In this document: positions 12,801 through 22,582 of the stretch, piece after piece
Numbering within the stretch: position 1 is the stretch's first letter
How the letters are laid out: each line of letters begins with the position of its first letter
Assembly (NCBI GenBank): GCA_001574975.1
Contig: KQ965792.1
Coordinates: 70,919 to 134,918, forward strand
DNA from: Gonapodya prolifera JEL478
Lineage: Eukaryota > Monoblepharomycota > Monoblepharidomycetes > Monoblepharidales > Gonapodyaceae
DNA length: 64,000 nt
Reading direction: 5' to 3'
Translations under genes and position numbers: made by a program
The notes under the pieces: model-generated
Seen by the model: the letters and a program-made list of their open reading frames with translations, nothing else
Told to the model about the DNA's origin: nothing
Database searches by the model: none

Positions 12801-14607
12801 CCGCCTCGGGCCCACCGACAACACCTCCACCAACCATCTCGACAAAAGCGCTAACATAGCTTCCTCGTCCCTGTCCGTTTCCACCGGGGTAGACTTTAAG
12901 CCGCCACACGCATCCGTCCACGACGCGCGCGGGGGAGTATATCACAGAACCACGTGTCTGGTGGGAAGCGAAGTCGGGCAGGGAGAAGACGAACCGGGTG
13001 TATGCGGGTGTCAGGGGCGATGGGATGGGAAGGGGTGTGGACAGGGCCGGGTGCAGGAGGGTCGGGATGGGCGGTGAGTGGCGCTAAGAAGGGATTAGGA
13101 GGTGGTGAGAGAGAGAAGAGTAGAGAAGAAAGACAAGTTCAAGGCGTTTCGGGGCGGGAATCACCACACCCGGTACACCCAAAAAAGAAGAATATTTCAT
13201 TCCTCAACCAGTATCCTCGTCACCAGAACCCCCGGTTCCCCCTGCCACCTTTCCACTCAAACGCCCGCATCTGCCACCCAATCCCTCAAACCCGCACACC
13301 CACACCCGACATCCGACACCCAACACCCACCTTATCCACCTCCTCCACGATCCCCTCAGCCCTTGCCACAGCCTCCCTCCTACTCATACCCCTAACACCC
13401 CGTTCAACCTCCTCGACACTCTCGGCAACTCTCCTCCCTTCATCATCCACGCGCTCCACGCCGCGTGCAATCTCCTCCCTCCGCTCTCTATACACCTCCT
13501 CGACCTCGCGCTCGGCCTCGGCGGCGGCGCGGCGCGTGTCCGAGTGCGCCGACGCGCGCGACCGGTCCAGTCGGTCGGCGAGGCGGAGGAGACGCGCGCG
13601 TGCGTGCGAGAGGAGGGTTTGCCGGTGGTGCAGGCGGGCGAGGAGGGTGGAGAGGAGGGCGAGTCGGCGCGCGTGGACGGTGGAGAGGTGGGAGAAGGTG
13701 TGTGAGCGGTGCTGCGCGTGGGCGGGAGGGTTGTTTTGTCAGTCCACCCCAGTCTTCTGAGTTTGAAGCCAACGCGATTTGTGTATGTACACACCTCACT
13801 GTCAAAGAGAGCACAGTCTGAGCAAATGGGCAGCGCGCAGTCCTCGCAATAGTAGTACAGCGGAGCTGATGGGTGTTTCTCGCAGCAGTCGTCCTGTTGG
13901 TTGGAGAGTGGCATAGATAGGTTTGCGACTGGCGAGGAAAGGGAGAGTGGGAGCAGGGAGCGCGACGAGGATGATTGAGAGAGGTGGGAGACGGGCGAGT
14001 TGAGGAGGTTGTTGGAGTTTGCCAGGGCAAGCGCCAAGGGGAGCTGCTGATTGAGGTCGTCGATGAATCGACATTGAACGAGCCTCGCGGGAGAGAGGGG
14101 AGACCGGCAGTGCGGGCATTGGGAGCGCTGCTCGGTGAGCCATTTCTGGGGAGGAGAAAAGAGCCGGCGCAGGTTGAGTCAGAAGGGGCCCTTTGATGTG
14201 CAGTTGCTTGGTGCTCTTTATGGGCACACCCGACACTCATACTTACACGAAGACATAGCTCACAGGCCATTTTCGAGCACGACGGACACTGTTGCAGTCA
14301 GAGCCGGGTCAGCCTCGCCTCTTTCCAACCCCACAGCGGCATCACGCACCATGGCCGCCTTGCGCAAGATTCCCAGACATATGAAGCAGCGCAGCAGCTC
14401 TGCAATCTGCGGGGGAAGCGCAGGCGTGCCCCCTCCGTCGCTGCCGCTTCCCTGGCCCTCGCCATCACTGTCCGCGTCGTCGTCGTCCGCCCTCCTCCCG
14501 TTCGCACCCGCCTGGCCTGCCCCTGCCCCTCCGCCAAACGCGCCCACCCGTCCGCCCCCGAGCAGCGCGGAGACCGAGCTCGTTGCGCTGAGCCACGTCG
14601 ACGACAT
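9870..14607 (-). CDS. TRIM37: TRIM37-like E3 ubiquitin ligase (RING/B-box/coiled coil/MATH)
   Basis: Eight exons fit in phase: 14350-14607, 14247-14288, 13795-14145, 13331-13711, 12577-13083, 12205-12513, 11969-12084 and 9870-11901, giving about 1331 residues. The RING reads LLRCFICLGILRKAAM then CPSCSKMACELCLR then KWLTEQRSQCPHCRSPL, very close to animal TRIM37. A B-box (CEKHPSAPLYYYCEDC, CSDCALF) and an Arg/Ala/Glu-rich coiled coil follow. The MATH domain has YTRFVFSLPDF, CVWRLKVYPGGNG, FQYRIELV and REYASVFGAGECWGYN, split by two Ser/Pro/Gly-rich inserts. The last exon (about 677 residues) is acidic and disordered, as is the human C-terminus. In animals TRIM37 is linked to centrosome control, peroxisome import and histone ubiquitination; its role here is inferred only from architecture. 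ATG 14607 opens a Gly-rich leader. Confidence 0.9.
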
Positions 14608-15054
14608 CCCGATGCGCCCGTTGCGTGCGGGTGAGCAGGTGTGGGGTTGTGCTTCCGACTGTGGCGAGGCTCGCGTGCACCGTTCAGCCGTCTTTCATCC
14701 CTGACCGTGGGTTCGCACTTTTCTTTCTCTTTTCAAACGCAACTTTTCGAGACAGCAGCGGTGACTGCGCTGCGCCCTGGTGGAGATATTCAATCATCAC
14801 GAGGCGCAGCTAGCTTCCGGCCTCACATTCCCCCCGTGAATTGCTCGTGGCAAATGATGACCAACACTTTTTGCTTTTTGTTCGCGCCTTCCCTGCTGCA
14901 CTTTAACAGTTGCAGAACAGTTGCAGATTGCGAAAACTCCTCTTTCTGTCTTCCATGCCGCGCATTCTTGCAAGTCCTATCAATGGTTCCATCCACATAA
15001 ATACACATCCTCTAAAGTATCCTCATTCGCGCCTGACCCCGCATCCAACCCTCA

Positions 15055-16020
15055 GACGCAGTGTATCACCCTGCCTTTTTGGACGTTGTGCGTTGTGGGA
15101 ACCTTCTTTGCGCTCCTCCACATCATGTGACGTCAGCACTTGATCTGCGTGCATCCTGAAGGGAAGCAAGTAACCTGCTACGTTGCTGGAGTGCTATACG
15201 TTCCGACGCAATGTATTATTCTGCCTTTTTGGACGTTGTCCGTGGTTGGAAATCTAATATGTGTTCCCAGACATGTACCATCAGTGTTCTCAATACCTCA
15301 ATACCATCTCGTCCTGGAGGGTTAGTGACACCCTTTGGGGGCAAGAATACTATCCCTCTTAACGCAATGTAGCGTGCTGCCTTTTGGACGTCGTGCGTGG
15401 TTGGAAACGTCTTTTGTGTTCCTCCACATGTGACGTCAGCCGGCAGCCCTTGTCATATTTTCTTTCTCGAGGGTAGTAGCTAATCTGCTACATGGCTATA
15501 ACACTAACTCTTTGGTTGCAATGTAGAACTCAACGTTTTTGGGCGTTGTGCGTGGTGGCAACCTGTGTTCCTCCACAGTAAAATGAATGAAGATCGACAG
15601 GACCTGGAGGGTAGTAACTTACCCTACTGCTTGGCTAGAAAGCGAGCACTTCGGAAACAATGTATCATTGTGCCCTTTTTGGACGTTGTGTGCGGTGGAA
15701 ACCTTCTTTGTGTTGCGCCACATCATCGGACGGCAGCCGTTGTCAAACTCTCGGTCTGGAGGGTAGAAACTGGTCTGCTGCATGGCTACAGTACTAACCG
15801 CTTAGACGCGAATTAGCATTTGCCTTTTTGGACGTCGTCCGTGGTTGCGCGTGCTCCTCCACAAACTGTGATGTCAATCCCGAGGTAGCTCATCGTCCTG
15901 GAGGTTAGTAGCCAACCTGATACGTGGCTAGAATGCTAACCCTTTGGACGTAATGGTTCATTCTGCCTTTTTGGACGTTGTGTGGAGTGAAAGCTTTCCC
16001 TGTGTTCCTCACATAATGAA
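15055..16020. repeat. divergent tandem repeat, seven recognisable ~150-bp units
   Basis: A core TGCCTTTTTGGACGTTGTGC recurs with variation starting near 15072, 15222, 15377, 15530, 15671, 15821 and 15964, so the spacing is 141-156 bp. Each unit also carries a second block close to TGTGTTCCTCCACAT and a third close to CCTGGAGGGTAGTA followed by CATGGCTA and CTAAC. Several units contain TGACGTCA or TGATGTCA just after the CCACAT block. Weaker traces continue to about 16400, for example GACTTTTGGACGTC near 16340. There is no coding frame. It lies between the 5' end of the TRIM37-like gene and the 3' end of the methyltransferase gene. The units have diverged, so the array is old. Confidence 0.85.
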
Positions 16021-16610
16021 ATGGCTGTCTTGACTTTGGTCATGCAGGTTAGTAAAGCTGCGAGGCGAGAAGGTCATTTTTGCTGATGTCAAGTCGGAGA
16101 AAGCCAGTCAGTCGCTTTTGATACTCCAAATAGAACACTTGTACCCTCCTTGCGCTGCTCCAGGCTCCATACCCCTAAAAACTGTTAGAATCTTAAAATT
16201 TGGACTACTTGCGTGGCAGGAAACCCCTCATTTCCTTTCATGTGGTGATGTCATCAGCTCTTCGACAGCAACAGAGCCAATTGGCTCCCAAACCTCCTAG
16301 TAGCCACCACCGTCACTCTTAGCCCTGGCGCCATACTCGGACTTTTGGACGTCTCACATGACTTGAATGCTGTCATGATGGCATGATAAGACGTCAGTGT
16401 CCTTCTTTGTTCTGACGACTACTATAAGAGTGGTTGCGGGGAGCAAGTGTAAGTGCATCGTACCCCGGTTACTTCCAATACATGCTCACGAATGACCTAC
16501 TCATTGGAAACTAATGATAGTTTTACACATTCTGTACTAGTTTTGTTCTTGGGCAGGAAATAGAAAAGAAACTTAAAACTTACGGTCTAAGGGCACCTGT
16601 GCTCGAAATA

Positions 16611-18066
16611 TCACTTGCGTTGGAGTTGGCACACAATGATGCCAAGTCCCTTGGACCACTGGTCAAGCTTCTCCGCTTCTCCCGTATCCCAACCCTCGCG
16701 TTCAAACAGCCACGCAGCTCTGGGTTCCGTATTCCGACCAGACGCGATTCCCATAATGTCACGAAAATCCACAGCCGCGCCCTTCGAGTCCACAACGCCT
16801 CCCATGACGACGCTGACATCAAAGTTCCTACGCAACGCGGCCCAAAAAGTCCGTTCCTCGTCTTCAGTAAGTGCGCGTCTCTTGTATGCGAGAATCGCCC
16901 ACGCTCGCGGTTTCACGCACCGCTCAAGACACCCGGCAAGATTCTCAATTTGCTCAGCCTCGTATGCCAAGTCCGTGGCCAGGACGAGATCAAAAGTCCC
17001 CAAGGCGTCAGACGCGTCTTTATCGTCCCATGAAAGTGGAGATACTTGGAAGGAAACTCGGCACATCTGGGGTTCGCCTGCGAGGGGATCATGTGGAGCG
17101 AGGAATGGCTCATTGGCGGAAAGGTTATCCCGAATAAATCCCAACGCAGACTCAAGATCAGTAAGGGCGATATTGACCTCTGCAATCGAAGTAGGTGCGC
17201 CATCTACCGCACGGGAACTTTCTCGGACCCAAGTTGTCGTAGCCGCTCCAACCACCATTCCCAGAAATCCAGTGCCAGTGGATAAGTCCAGAACTTTCGC
17301 AAGTTTTGTCGACGAAGTGGTCCGTAAAAGGGCCCCCAGATAGTGTTCAAGAGCGGGCCACGAGACCGATGCAAGCGAAGGGCTCTGAGGAAAGCGGATA
17401 CACAAGAACCTCGCAATCACCAAGGCCGAGTCCCACACTTTGGAGGGAATGCCTAAATGTAAGTATCCCTTGGCGCCAAGTTACAACGCACAAAAACAGC
17501 GTGAGGCGATTGAACTCACCTCCACCCCATTCTTCTTTCGAGTAGACAGTCACCCCACCTGTGACCTCGAAAGGCCTCCACGTCGTGACATCAACGTCAA
17601 CCTCCGACCCATCGGGACGGAGCGTTTCTGTACGAAGCTGCTCGTCCAAGTCATCGAATGGCCCCAGTGCCAGGGTGAGGATCGGCAAGATCCCATTTGC
17701 CCGGACAAGAATCGTCCATCCCGCCGCACGATACCCATCGGCTCGATTCGACTTTCGTTCAGGTAAACGCACTACGATTTGACCCTTGCCTCCCACGAGC
17801 GTCGCACTGCCAGCCTCCACGGGGTCTCCCTTGGGCTTGTATCGACTAACCCATTCTGCCCGAACGGGGATTTGCTGCCATCCGTCGCGTTCAAAGTCCG
17901 ATCGGCGACGGAGACCGTGTTCTGTTGCGAGAACGAGGTCCAGCACAAGGTGAGGACGGGCGGTATTGTCTGTGTCCGAGGGTGTTGAAGAGGACGGCAG
18001 AACGAGCCGCGGGCTCGATGAATGAATACGGTAAAGAAGAGTGGGAGGCAAGAGGAGCGTGGACAT
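16611..18066 (-). CDS. METTL21/FAM86-type protein-lysine methyltransferase
   Basis: SAM-dependent seven-beta-strand methyltransferase (Methyltransf_16 family), members of which methylate lysines of chaperones and elongation factors. Two exons, 17520-18066 and 16611-17452, join in phase to give about 462 residues. After a variable N-terminal domain ending TVYSKEEWGGG come the family hallmarks: VWDSALVIARFL, the SAM-binding VLDLSTGTGFLGMVV, a SWDDKDASDALGTFDLVLATD stretch (read as two parts around GTFDLVLA) and the post-strand-4 DLAY corresponding to the [DE]xxY motif. LAYKRRALTEDEERTFW fits the later beta strands. The start chosen is the Met at 18066 (MSTLLLPPTLLYRI), only 109 bp from the divergent F-box gene. 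The substrate cannot be told from sequence; FAM86/EEF2KMT- and METTL21-like are both possible. Confidence 0.8.
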
Positions 18067-18175
18067 TGTTCGTAGCCGAAAGCGTTGAGACTCAGGGGGA
18101 ATCAACAACCTTTCTTCCAAGAACTGAGGACTGTCGGCGTGTGGTCCAAAGCAAACCGGACTGCTCCATTGTTTG
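18067..18175. promoter_or_regulatory. short shared divergent promoter
   Basis: Only 109 bases separate the start codons of the minus-strand methyltransferase (18066) and the plus-strand F-box gene (18176), so the core promoters and both 5' UTRs must lie here or overlap. No TATA box is evident. Co-expression is an inference from the arrangement. Confidence 0.5.
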
Positions 18176-19483
18176 ATGGCGCCACCTCCTCTGCCGTCCG
18201 AAATGCTCACGCGCGTATTCCAACACTCCTCTCCCACCGCCATCTTCGTGACTTTCCCGCTCGTGTGCCGCTTCTGGCGCCATGTCGCTTGGATCGCATT
18301 GGACTCATTCGGTCGAATTCCGCTGGAGCTCCAGCTGAGGCCAGAGGCAGAAGCAGCATTCGACGACAACGAGTGGATTCGCACGTCGTGTACGAACCGT
18401 TGGGACGTTCTGTATCACCAGCTCAAGCCCGTGCCACTGGACGGCGGGAAGGGCGTTGCCCTGGTGGCGGGGATACTACGCGTCCACGGGGTGGTGCGAC
18501 GCCGGGCCGGGTGGAAAGACGCCCTCCGTGAGGCGGTCTCGAATTACGTCCAGGACATGGGTGGAGGTGCCGGCGTCCCTTCGACGGAGCGCCAAAGCAG
18601 TAATCCTTGGACGCGGTTCCTGGCCAGTAGGGGATGCCGGCTGATTTTGACGTTGGTGGACTTGAGTCGCCTCACGCATGCGGAGGTGGCGCGCGGGAGG
18701 ATGCACAGGCTGGTGCGCGAGGCGCGCGTAGCGAGTGTAAAAGTGTCCGACACCATTTTCAAGCATTGGTGTTCAGGCGCCATCAGGCCGTTGCCGTCTT
18801 TGACAACTCTAGAGGTCAAATCTGACCTGGTGCGTTTGCATATGGGTGGAATGGGTGGTGTGCAGTTCAACGACATTTTTAAAGTGTGCCCGAACCTCAA
18901 CACCTTCATCACTGACTAGGCGCGGTGGCGTGAACTTAAAGTTGCGGATTGGGACATCGCTGAAGAGTGTTTGACCCGCATACGCACATTTTGGTGTGGT
19001 CAAGCTGGGCGAGATCAGCATCTAAGCATGTCTTCTCTGGCCCTTTGCGTGTTGCGCTTCCCTTACGTGACCGACATTGGCGTTGTCAGTTTCGCGCACG
19101 AGTGCTGGCAATCGCCCAGCGTGTCCTTGCGGCCCGCACCGCAGGTCAGGACACTTCGTGTCGACGTGGATCTGTTCAACAGCGTACCGTCCCCGGCTGG
19201 CGGCGGGTGTGGGAAGGTCTGCGAGCACTTTTCTAGCGGTGTCAAGCGGGCGTTTCCTGGTGTGCGAAGAATCCATTTCACAGTTGCTGATTGCGTAGTT
19301 CGGCCCAGAGCCCGGGACGTGGTGGTGTCCACCTGGACGACGATTGGGATGCAACTTCCCACAGCCACGTTGTGCTTCCAGCTGGCCAGAGGAGAAGCGC
19401 AGCCTCTGTGGAGGCACTTGCTGTATGTGGTCAGTGAGAAGTTGAGAGGGAAAGGTGGCGCCGACATTGTTGTGTCCTGTTAG
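18176..19483 (+). CDS. F-box protein, reading frame interrupted by one TAG
   Basis: The N-terminus has an F-box: LPSEMLTRVFQH then FPLVCRFWRHVAW (residues 5-37), the SCF adaptor motif that binds Skp1. The rest is Leu-rich and resembles the irregular LRR regions of fungal F-box proteins (CPNLNTFITD, RWRELKVADWDI). A single TAG at 18917-18919 stops the frame after 247 residues, yet the same frame stays open from 18920 to 19483 with coding-like content (WRELKVADW, VRTLRVDVDLF, VRRIHFTVADC). Possible explanations are a recent nonsense mutation, stop readthrough, a sequencing error, or an unusually short spliced intron ending exactly at the TAG (for example 18884-18919, 36 nt, GTGTGC...CTAG, which keeps frame). 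The gene is divergent to the methyltransferase. Confidence 0.65.
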
Positions 19484-19750
19484 TGAGTGAATCAGTCTGG
19501 TCGAGGGGTCGTATGATGAAGGAACAGCCGAACAGAGGAGAACCACCGGGCACGTCGGGATTTTACCGGCGACAACTGTGTATCAAGTGCCGGCGATTAG
19601 TGAGGCTGGAGACGAACCGGCGAGTAGGTGTCGTTCCCCATTGGATTCGGCGGCTATCAAAACTCCACAGACGTGTATGTGAAGATCACCGATTAACAGG
19701 GCTTTGTTTATAGTAGCACTTTAACGTTTTATTTGACCGAAATAATGATC
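19484..19750. other. intergenic, no gene seen
   Basis: Between the F-box reading frame and the 50-bp duplication. There are no credible exons; AT content rises towards the duplicated block. Confidence 0.4.
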
Positions 19751-19850
19751 TATTTTTTCATGCAATAATAAACAAACATAATAAAAAATGCTTCCGAGCC
19801 AATTTTTTCATGCAACAATAAACAAACATAATAAAAAATGCTTCCGAGCC
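19751..19850. repeat. near-perfect 50-bp tandem duplication
   Basis: Two adjacent 50-base units, 19751-19800 and 19801-19850, differ at only two positions. Each is AT-rich (TTTTTTCATGCAA, AATAAACAAACATAATAAA) and ends TGCTTCCGAGCC. The duplication abuts the 3' end of the minus-strand secreted-protein gene and would lie in its 3' UTR or terminator. High identity suggests a recent event. Confidence 0.9.
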
Positions 19851-21125
19851 TAACCCATCAATGCTACGAGAGCAATGACTTGGGCGAGAACCATCCAAAC
19901 GGAAATACCAAGCGCTGTAGATAAACAAAGACGTTGAGAACAAACGTTCGCAGATCGACAAGGGAACCCGCTGCCTTGCTTACCTGATCCCTCGTTGGGA
20001 GCGAAGGCCCCGTTGGTACCGGACGTCTCGTCGATGTTGTAGCTGTTGGCCTTGCAGCGGACTTGGGCCTATCTCGGACGGCGGCAGCCTGAAGCTTTGT
20101 CTCCGCCGGGGGGAAGGTGATGGTAGTCGTTGGTTGCGTCCAGTTTGCAGCGCCAATTTTTTCTGCTTCGGTAAGGGGAGGGCATTCTGCGGGTACGCTC
20201 CACGAAGGAACAAAGACCCAGGGCTCGGCTGTACCCGTCGCATTGCTTCCAAATCCACGCTTTGCGAACCCTCGCCAGATAGCGCAAAATTCGTTAGAAT
20301 GGTGCCACGATGGACAGGCTGCATCAGATAGCGTGTTAGCTGGCGTTGTAGACAGCGTCTTGGCAACCGTGGTTTGTTTCTCGCTGAGGAAGTTTGCCGT
20401 GCCGGTGATGGCTCTGTCCTTGTACATGGAAGCACTAGCCTCGCGATTGCTCACGACAACGCCATTCACGACTTGCACCAAACTGACGGTAGGAGGGATT
20501 AGGTTTCATAAGATCGGAGGCAAAGGGAAGTCAAGCAAACTTACTAGCTGTAATGTTGAATAAGGGCGGCGTTCGTTCAACCAGGAGATGACATGACTTG
20601 TGAGAATACTTTACACGTCAACGACGCTGGCATTGAAGCTCACAAATAAGTGACTCCTTGGGTGGCAACATGTGCGTCGTACACAACAATGTCTTGCTCT
20701 GACATCAGATAGGGGTCCCGCTGTTTGAAGTACAGGTAGACGGCCATGGTAGCAGGGAGTATATCTTTTCCATCTATGCCATCCGTGTGTCAGCAACAAA
20801 ACAAAGGGGAAACCATGCTTCACATAGCTCACTTGAGGAGGAAGATTGCCGTTTTTGGATTCGTCCCTCATGATCAGTAAACTCTGGTTTTGGCGACCGG
20901 ATATCCACATGCAGTTCGCTGGACTGACAGGCAGGTTCGCGATGTGCAACGGATCAGATGCGATATACAGGAAAATGGAACTGTCGCGACGCTTACCGCT
21001 ACAGAGTGCACAAATACTCGAGCTCTCGGAGGTCGCTTCTAGGGAGAAAAGGTGCCCGCTGCAGGTCCGATGGCGCACCATAGAAGAGCGATTGAAAGCA
21101 GCAACAGTGCGATGTTTCGCCACAT
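19850..21125 (-). CDS. putative secreted or GPI-anchored protein, unknown family
   Basis: Minus-strand exons with a likely signal peptide at the start (MWRNIALLLLSIALLWCA from 21125). Inner segments are SSIFLYIASDPLHIANL and GNLPPQ, then after a 20773-20831-type intron DGKDILPATMAVYLYFKQRD and DIVVYDAHVATQGVTYL. A longer exon spans about 20490-19985 with VQVVNGVVVSNREASASMY, paired cysteines (AACPSWHHSNEFC) and N-glycosylation sequons (SNAT, ANWT), then a Thr/Pro-rich stalk. After a final intron (GTAAGC...CTACAG) one frame gives ALGISVWMVLAQVIALVALM, a typical GPI-type hydrophobic tail ending at 19850, but the phase I can build leads to a different short tail ending at 19864. The junction after the signal peptide is also unresolved. 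Surface location is inferred; no domain was recognised. Confidence 0.45.
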
Positions 21126-21751
21126 CGTGGAATCGTATGCCCTTGCGAGCAAAGAGAGTTCCTTTTGTCTCCATTTCGTATATACCGTGAGAACGGTTTG
21201 GGACCCGTTGAAAACCTTTTTACCTCAGGTAGCACGACCTTGAAACTCCTTGAAAGCATAAACAGGGATTTTGGTGGATCATGTCCCCCAACGCTCACGT
21301 TTATTGAAGCGTTTGGTATTTCCACTCTCACGACCTGCACTTCTTTGTGAGACGTTGGCGATCCTTCGTACCTGTCGCGTTCTGCCTCACGGAATAATTA
21401 TGCATTGTAAATATATAAACGTACCCTCAAACTCTATCTGATCATTGTCACTCTTGGCTGCAACGCGTGCTCCCAACTGCGTTCTGCGCTAGATGAAGGT
21501 GTCATTTGTCACACAACCCAGGAGGGATGTGGGCTGATGGTTTTCCTTCTCTCGAGTTCCGGCAATCAAGGGGGCTATCGACGGTGCCTCGATAGTGCTT
21601 CAGTCGGTGACACAAGCCGGTGATGACTTGAACATTCAGGACGTGCAATTGACTTCCACCAACCTATGCAACTTGCTTCCTCGGATAACACATTTATATA
21701 CTGCGAGTACAAAAAAAAAAGCAGCCCTCTCCGTTATTTCTCTCTACAAGT
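21126..21751. other. intergenic, no gene recognised
   Basis: About 0.6 kb between the secreted-protein start and the acetyltransferase stop. No convincing exon on either strand; a short A-run lies near 21710. Confidence 0.4.
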
Positions 21752-22507
21752 CTACACATCTCTCGAGTAATAATACCCGCTGAATCCAAACGCGAACGAG
21801 ACCAACTCGCCGCTTCGTCTCCAACCCTGCCTCTCGTACAATCCCATCGCCGGCGCCTGATACGCAGTTGTCGCCAGTACAATGCGATGGACTCGTTGGC
21901 TCTCCTCCTCTGTTCGGCTGTTCCACCTCGACACGTGCTCCACCACCGCTTGGCAGAGCGCTGATCCGACACCTTTCCTCCGCGACTCGTGGCTAACGCA
22001 CATCCGACGCAACTCGGCGCAGTGCGGTTTCGTAGACGGCTGCACTCCCACAACTCCAAGAATCGCACCACTCGTTTTGTCGATGGCCACGAAGAATGCG
22101 TTCAGACGCGGTGTCCCGTCCCGTCCCACAGGGCTGTAATGCGTCTCGATGTCACCCATGTCTGATTTCTCGGAAAGGTAGATGAGTGCCGCAACCAGAG
22201 CGTAGTAATAGATTGCTACAACGGCCGGAACTGCTGTTACCGCGATCGCCATTCCCGCCACGGCATTCGACACCAACGACGAGCCTTTCCTCCACCTGGA
22301 GATGAGTAGCGTCCCCGCCGCGGCCGCGACTTCTACAGCGGCGACAATCCTGGGCGTCGCAAGGTTAATGCCGATGGCATCATTGATCACGTCGATGAAG
22401 GAGCGCCGGAAAATGCGCAGGACTTGCGCTTTGTCACCGGGTTGATAGAGGCGGACGTGAATGGCGGAAGAGCGATGGGCGGGGATTGGATTCTGTGTTT
22501 CCATCAT
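21752..22507 (-). CDS. GNAT-family N-acetyltransferase with membrane segments (NAT8-like)
   Basis: Single-exon gene of 251 residues. The C-terminal half has the GNAT acetyl-CoA fold: AILGVVGV (strand 4), then LRRMCVSHESRRKGVGSAL, where the RxxGxGxA-type pyrophosphate loop appears as RRKGVGSAL, then VLATTAYQAPAMGLYERQGW. The N-terminal half contains two hydrophobic stretches (about residues 50-70 and 82-112, including VPAVVAIYYYALVAALIYL) inserted between the first strand and the core. This is the layout of the animal NAT8/NAT14 membrane acetyltransferases, which act at the ER. The substrate cannot be predicted. Two Mets open the frame (MMETQN), and either may be used. It is divergent to the ankyrin gene, 75 bp away. 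Confidence 0.75.
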   Translation of the reverse strand: MMETQNPIPAHRSSAIHVRLYQPGDKAQVLRIFRRSFIDVINDAIGINLATPRIVAAVEVAAAAGTLLISRWRKGSSLVSNAVAGMAIAVTAVPAVVAIYYYALVAALIYLSEKSDMGDIETHYSPVGRDGTPRLNAFFVAIDKTSGAILGVVGVQPSTKPHCAELRRMCVSHESRRKGVGSALCQAVVEHVSRWNSRTEEESQRVHRIVLATTAYQAPAMGLYERQGWRRSGELVSFAFGFSGYYYSRDV

Positions 22508-22582
22508 TAAGTCTCAGTTTGGCCTGAGGTGAAGACTCGCGATTTTACCCGAGGCTCCAAGTAAACAATCACCACATCCACC
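22508..22582. promoter_or_regulatory. 75-bp divergent intergenic region
   Basis: Separates the start of the minus-strand acetyltransferase from the ankyrin-like gene on the plus strand. The ankyrin ATG sits in a good context (CCACCATG). No further motif is clear. Confidence 0.4.
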
